Source: Sandaracinus amylolyticus (lineage in GTDB: Bacteria; Myxococcota_A; Polyangia; Polyangiales; Sandaracinaceae). Taken from it: a DNA stretch of 64,000 nucleotides. The notes beneath the pieces are model-generated. The model saw only the letters and a program-made list of their open reading frames with translations. It did no database searches and was not told the origin of the DNA. Every line of letters starts with the position of its first letter. Position 1 is the first letter of the stretch. Position numbers and translations under genes: made by a program. Positions 60,207 through 64,000 of this stretch are shown piece by piece. The stretch covers positions 3,534,001-3,598,000 of the forward strand of contig NZ_CP070225.1 of the NCBI RefSeq assembly GCF_021631985.1. Direction: 5' to 3'.

Positions 60207-61201
60207 GCGCGCACGATCCCGAGCTGCAGGACGCGCACCTCGTCGACGATCTCGAGTCGTCGCTCGATGCCGCCCGCACCGAGACGAAGCTCTCGCGCAG
60301 CGCGGTGCCACGCGACCTGCTGCGCACCGCGACGCGCGCCGGGCTCCTGCGCATGGCGCTCGAGGAGTGGGCGATGCTCGCGCTCCTCTGGATCGCGATG
60401 AGCATCGCGCCGTGGTGGTGCTACCCGGTGCTCGCGCTGCTCGTCGCGGGGCGCCTGCACGCGCTCGGCATCCTGATGCACGACTGCTCGCACATGCCGA
60501 TGCCGGGCAGCCGCAAGGACCTCGTCGTGCGCGTGCTCGAGGTGCTCTGCGCATATCCGATCGCGACGACGATGAACGCGATGCGGTACCACCACCTGCG
60601 CCACCACCGCGACAGCGGCATGCGCAGCGACCCGTACTTCAAAGCGAACCTCGAGGGCCGCCCGCTGATGTACGCGCTCAACGTGCTGCGGGGCGCGGTG
60701 CTGATCCCGTTCTGGACGCTGCGCGTGCCGGTCGGTCTGCTCGCGGTCGTGTGGCCGCGCGCGCGCAACGTGTACGGGCGCGTCTGGCTCCAGGACAAGT
60801 CGGGCAAGGACCTCACGCATTCGCGGGAGGTCGTCGACTGCGGTCGCGCCGAGCTCGGCCAGGGCGTGTTCCAGGCGCTGGTGATCGCGGCGTGGATCGC
60901 GTGGCCGCGCGAGGTGCTCTTCGGCTACGTGATCCCGGTGACGATCACCGGGCTGCTCGCGGCGTGGCGCCTCCTGCAGGAGCACAACTACGTGCGCGCC
61001 GAGGATCGCAGCCTCGCGACGATCCTCGCGACGACGAACGATCACCACATCCGATGGGTCGACAAGCTCGTGCTCGCGCCGCGCAACATCGGGCACCACG
61101 TCGCACACCACCTGCACCCGCAGGTCGGGCTCGAGCACCTGCCCGCACTGCGCGCGTGGTACGCCGAGCGCTTCCCCGATCGTTATCCGCGCCCGCAGTG
61201 A
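60203..61201 (+). CDS. Fatty acid desaturase-like membrane protein (2)
   Basis: A 332-residue desaturase with the canonical three histidine boxes: LMHDCSHMPM (H93-H97), HHLRHHRDSG near 130 and GHHVAHHLHPQVGLEHLP near 295, plus four membrane segments. The last box (HHLHP…H) is that of acyl-lipid or sphingolipid-type FA_desaturases. It differs strongly from the desaturase on the other strand nearby, so they are not recent duplicates. ATG 60203 overlaps the hydrolase stop. Confidence 0.9.
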   Translation: MSAHDPELQDAHLVDDLESSLDAARTETKLSRSAVPRDLLRTATRAGLLRMALEEWAMLALLWIAMSIAPWWCYPVLALLVAGRLHALGILMHDCSHMPMPGSRKDLVVRVLEVLCAYPIATTMNAMRYHHLRHHRDSGMRSDPYFKANLEGRPLMYALNVLRGAVLIPFWTLRVPVGLLAVVWPRARNVYGRVWLQDKSGKDLTHSREVVDCGRAELGQGVFQALVIAAWIAWPREVLFGYVIPVTITGLLAAWRLLQEHNYVRAEDRSLATILATTNDHHIRWVDKLVLAPRNIGHHVAHHLHPQVGLEHLPALRAWYAERFPDRYPRPQ

Positions 61202-61273
61202 TTGCGCGCGTCGTGATCGCGCGTAAGGCTGCGCGCTGTTTCCGGTCTCGCGGACTGATCGCCGCGAAGCCTC

Positions 61274-61345
61274 GGGCGGGTAGCTCAGCGGCAGAGCAGA
61301 GGTTTTACACACCTCGGGTCGCAGGTTCGATCCCTGTCCCGCCCA
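61274..61345 (+). tRNA. tRNA-Val(TAC)
   Basis: A 72-nt cloverleaf: acceptor GGGCGGG/CCCGCCC, D arm GCTC…GAGC, anticodon arm GAGGT/ACCTC with loop TTTACAC (anticodon TAC, reads GTA), T arm GCAGG-TTCGATC-CCTGT and discriminator A. CCA is not encoded. The 3' flank holds no T-run. Confidence 0.92.
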
Positions 61346-61474
61346 TCGATCGCCGCCGCGCCGGGTCGGCTCGATCCCACGCCGGTCGACGAGCGCGCGC
61401 CTCCCGTGTGACGCGAGCGCGCGCTGCATCGTCACGACCGCACCCGACGCGTGGCGCGCACGCCGAATGACTTC

Positions 61475-61689
61475 GCACGACGGGTGCCGACGCGTGTCCG
61501 TGCTCCCGTTCGGATCACGAGGACCCTCCCGACGCGTGTCTGGTGCCTCCGATCAGATCCCACCGCGCGTCCCGACGCGTGTCTGGTGCCTCCGATCGAA
61601 TCCCACCGCGCGTCCCGACGCGTGTCCGGTGCCTCCGATCGAATTCCACCGCGCGTCCCGCCACGCGTCCGGTGCCTCGTGGCGGACGC
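61475..61689. repeat. Five-unit 43-nt tandem repeat downstream of tRNA-Val
   Basis: Units of exactly 43 nt start at 61475, 61518, 61561, 61604 and 61647. The core is CCCGACGCGTGTCTGGTGCC then TCCGATCGAATCC, with CACCGCGCGT opening units 3-5. A degenerate unit may precede (61432). The 61346-61814 gap otherwise contains no gene; the tail up to 61800 carries one isolated partial unit (CCACGCGTGTCC). The repeat does not look like IS or CRISPR: no spacer variety, no leader, no cas gene. Confidence 0.88.
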
Positions 61690-61801
61690 AGAGCGCGCTC
61701 ACGCCGCGACTTCCAGCCCGTCCTCGCGATCCCACGCGTGTCCACGCCGGCCAGCACACCGCGGCCGATTCCGCCACTGCCGGTCGACGACGCCTGCGCT
61801 G

Positions 61802-61807
61802 TATCCT
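61802..61807 (+). promoter_or_regulatory. Candidate -10 box (TATCCT) close to the lipoprotein start
   Basis: GTATCCTCGCG lies seven bases before ATG 61815, matching the box before the GHL10-like gene. There is no ribosome site between box and ATG. Confidence 0.35.
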
Positions 61808-61814
61808 CGCGGGC

Positions 61815-63860
61815 ATGCGCTTCTCTGCTTGCCCGTGGGTCGCCGTGCTCTCCGCGCTGCTGCTCGTCGCGTGTGGCGACGACGATGGGAGCGCCGATCC
61901 CGATGCCGGCACGCCCGACGCGGGCCCCTCGTACCCAGTCGAGTGCGAGAACATCAGCCCGATGGACTGCCTGCTCCCGTGGCCGTCCAGTCGCTACCTC
62001 GCCCCGGACGAGACCACCGCGACGGGCGTGCGCATCGAGATCCCCGAGGCCGCGATGCCGCGCAACTTCCGCGCGGTGCCGGCCGATCCCGCCATCCTCT
62101 CGCGCTTCGACGGATTCAGCGCGGCGACGTCGATCATCACCGCGTTCGCCGACATCGATCCCTCGAACCTGCCCGACGAGGAGCACATCGAGGACAGCCT
62201 CGCGCAGGGCTCGCCGACCGTGCTGATCGACGCCGAGACCGGCGAGCGCGTCGCGCACTTCGCCGAGCTCGACACCTGGGAGTACATCGATCCCGCGCGC
62301 CGTCCGCTCTACATCCGCCCCGCCGCGCGTCTCGCGCAGCAGCGCCGCTACCTCGTCGCGATCCGCGATCTCCGCCACACCGACGGCAGCGCGATCGAGC
62401 CCTCCGCGTACTTCCGCGCGCTGCGCGACGACACGCCGCTGCCCGACGCGAGCGACATCGAGTCGCGGCGCGCGCACTTCGAGGACGTCTTCACCCGCCT
62501 CGAGGCCGCGGGCGTCGATCGCGCGACGCTGGTGGAGGCGTGGGACTTCCAGACCGGCACCGACGAGATCGCGTGGCACGACACGATCTCCGTGCGCGAT
62601 CAGGGCCTGCGCGCGATGGCGACCGACACCGCGCCGCGCTGCACCGTCACGACGACGCGCGATGCGCCGCGCGCCGAGATCTGGCGTGAGATCGAGGGCA
62701 CGGTGCGCGTGCCGCTCTTCCTGCGCGGCACCGACCCCAACTCGTTCGACGAGTCGACGCTGAGCCGCGGCGACGACGGCGAGCCGGCGCAGAACGGCTG
62801 GGCCGACGTGCCGTTCATCATCCGCATCCCGAACAGCGTGCGGGCGCGCGTGGCGGCGGGTGGCGAGCCGGTGCGTCTGCTCGACTACGGCCACGGCCTC
62901 TTCGGCGATCGCTTCGGCGACGGCGGGACCGTCAGCCGCACGATCGAAGCGAACGAGATGGTGTCGGTGCAGATCGACTGGTGGGGCTGGTCGCGCGACG
63001 ACGTGACGCGCGTCGCGCAGACGCTCCAGGACTTCTCCGAGTTCGTGTCGTTCGGCGAGCGCGCGGTGCAGGGCGTCGCGAACCACGTGTTCCTCCACCG
63101 CGCGTTCTCGGTGGAGGGAGGCTGCGCCGAGCTCGAGGAGCTGCAGATCCCGCTCGACGCCGGTGGCGGCACCGCGCCCGCGATCGATCGCGAGGAGCTC
63201 TACTACTACGGCAACAGCCAGGGTGGGATCTTCGGGCTCTCGCTCGCGGGCATCGCGGTCGACGTCGATCGCTTCGTGCTCGGCGTCGGCGGGATGACCT
63301 ACTCGGTCATGATCCCGCGCTCGTCGAACTGGGTGACGTACGGCAGCATCATGGAGCTCGGGTATCGCGATCCGCTGCAGCGCTCGATGCTGATGGTGCT
63401 CGCGCAGTCGCTCTTCGATCTCGCCGAGCCCGCGACGTACGCGCCGCACGTGCTGCGCGATCCGCTGCCCTGCGCCGACGACGTCTGTGCGTCGGGCGCG
63501 ACTCCGCTCAAGCACGTGCTCTCGCAGATCGGTCGCGACGACGCGCAGGTGCCGAACGTCGCGGCGCACATCGCAGCGCGCACGATGGGCATCGGGTACG
63601 CGAGCCCCGCGCCCTACGAGCCGTGGAACATGGAGGCGCTCACCGCGGACATGGGCGCGTCGCTCGGCACCGACGCGATGGTCGTGTACGACATCCCCGA
63701 AGTGCCGGTGCTCCCGCTCGGCACGCGCAATCCGGGCGGCGACAACCCCGCGCACAGCGGGGTGCGCGAGTCGCCCGCGGCGGTGGAGCAGATCGATCTC
63801 TTCCTGCGCCCCGACGGAACCGTCGTGCAGACGTGCGACGGGGTCTGCGACCCGACCTGA
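61815..63860 (+). CDS. Large lipoprotein with alpha/beta-hydrolase (lipase-like) domain
   Basis: A 681-residue lipoprotein (LSALLLVACGDDD lipobox) with a short Asp/Pro linker. The N-terminal part (ECENISPMDCLLPWPSSRYL…) recalls the N-terminal domain of bacterial virulence-factor lipases (Pla-1/cef/VolA type). The C-terminal half has LLDYGHGLFGDR, a nucleophile elbow YYYGNSQGGIFGLSLAG (Ser near 467) and a late His (NPAHSGVRES). Four Cys in pairs suggest disulfides. It is probably an outer-membrane lipase or esterase. The family link is by pattern only. Confidence 0.78.
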   Translation: MRFSACPWVAVLSALLLVACGDDDGSADPDAGTPDAGPSYPVECENISPMDCLLPWPSSRYLAPDETTATGVRIEIPEAAMPRNFRAVPADPAILSRFDGFSAATSIITAFADIDPSNLPDEEHIEDSLAQGSPTVLIDAETGERVAHFAELDTWEYIDPARRPLYIRPAARLAQQRRYLVAIRDLRHTDGSAIEPSAYFRALRDDTPLPDASDIESRRAHFEDVFTRLEAAGVDRATLVEAWDFQTGTDEIAWHDTISVRDQGLRAMATDTAPRCTVTTTRDAPRAEIWREIEGTVRVPLFLRGTDPNSFDESTLSRGDDGEPAQNGWADVPFIIRIPNSVRARVAAGGEPVRLLDYGHGLFGDRFGDGGTVSRTIEANEMVSVQIDWWGWSRDDVTRVAQTLQDFSEFVSFGERAVQGVANHVFLHRAFSVEGGCAELEELQIPLDAGGGTAPAIDREELYYYGNSQGGIFGLSLAGIAVDVDRFVLGVGGMTYSVMIPRSSNWVTYGSIMELGYRDPLQRSMLMVLAQSLFDLAEPATYAPHVLRDPLPCADDVCASGATPLKHVLSQIGRDDAQVPNVAAHIAARTMGIGYASPAPYEPWNMEALTADMGASLGTDAMVVYDIPEVPVLPLGTRNPGGDNPAHSGVRESPAAVEQIDLFLRPDGTVVQTCDGVCDPT

Positions 63861-63864
63861 TCGA

Positions 63865-64000
63865 TCAGCGCCTCCGGCGCGCCGCGATCCAGGCGTCGAT
63901 CGAGTAGCGACCCGGGCCGGTGATCATCAGCGCGATCGCCGGCACGAGGAACAGGAACGCGTGCTCCTTGTCGCTCCACGGATCCGCGGCGTGGGCGACG
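63865..64000 (-). CDS. DoxX family membrane protein, C-terminal part
   Basis: The minus-strand frame ending at TCA 63865-63867 reads …DPWSDKEHAFLFLVPAIALM then ITGPGRYSIDAWIAARRRR. The 'F..lVPaiALmltGPGRySlDa' segment is the usual C-terminal helix of DoxX/DoxD-type proteins, which have four membrane spans and are linked to redox or lipid functions. The N-terminus lies beyond the window. It is convergent with the lipase-like lipoprotein (four bases between stops). Confidence 0.7.
   Translation of the reverse strand, partial: VAHAADPWSDKEHAFLFLVPAIALMITGPGRYSIDAWIAARRRR

Noticed and set aside
58204-61201. The two desaturase genes as a tandem duplication
   Set aside because: Histidine-box spacing and flanking sequence differ clearly, so they belong to different subgroups.
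61475-61689. Possible CRISPR or attachment-site array next to tRNA-Val
   Set aside because: Units repeat as a whole without spacers; there is no integrase and no copy of the tRNA 3' end downstream.

Overview
The window is very GC-rich DNA (strong G/C bias at third codon positions, dense gene packing, many 4-bp ATGA/GTGA gene overlaps). Its content suggests a myxobacterium (Myxococcota), most like the Sandaracinus/Polyangia side. Pointers are a PilB-type pilus ATPase, an FHA/Ser-Thr kinase pair, many lipoproteins with Asp/Gly-rich linkers, a fibro-slime lipoprotein, a multiheme cytochrome with a MYXO-CTERM-like tail, a myxobacterial-type outer-membrane beta-barrel protein and a single-module NRPS. 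The species call is inference; no rRNA is present.

Layout. 0-4.5 kb (+): a lipid operon with a crotonase-like C-terminus, acyl carrier protein, acyl-AMP ligase, diacylglycerol-kinase-like enzyme, PlsC-like acyltransferase and TetR regulator, followed by a broken gene fragment. 4.7-9.7 kb (-): five mostly overlapping genes joining ADP-ribosylglycohydrolase, a small unknown, an acyltransferase-like membrane protein, a Ser/Thr kinase and an FHA protein. 9.8-11.5 kb (+): pilB. 11.5-15.6 kb (-): a C-A-T-TE NRPS whose frame is broken by a CG-dinucleotide change exactly at the A10 motif. 15.7-18.2 kb: small membrane protein, CPBP protease, short unknown gene, several strong hairpins. 18.2-20.7 kb (+): pyrC-carA. 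20.7-24.6 kb (-): fibro-slime lipoprotein, unknowns, five-heme cytochrome. 24.7-27.4 kb (-): argH-lysA. 27.6-36.2 kb (+): a five-gene MoxR/DUF58/von Willebrand A operon.

36.2-36.9 kb is a 760-bp non-coding region with a 41-43-nt tandem repeat and several large inverted repeats. Then follow a CBS-domain site-2 protease (-), three exported proteins (+; GHL10-like, metallophosphatase, beta-barrel), RNase J plus a zinc-peptidase-like lipoprotein (+), an acyl-CoA thioesterase-like protein (-), and the proteostasis block tig-clpP-clpX-lon (+).

53.7-61.2 kb is a lipid-like gene set: GNAT-like protein, GH3-family acyl-adenylating enzyme, Rieske oxygenase, double-GNAT protein, two fatty acid desaturases and an alpha/beta hydrolase. 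A tRNA-Val(TAC), a second 43-nt tandem repeat, a large lipase-like lipoprotein and the end of a DoxX-family gene close the window.

Most promising for follow-up: the frameshifted NRPS at a (CG)4 run, the two unrelated intergenic tandem repeats with nearly equal period, the GH3/Rieske/desaturase lipid locus, and recurrent TAT(C/G)CT boxes so close to start codons that leaderless transcription is likely for several exported proteins.
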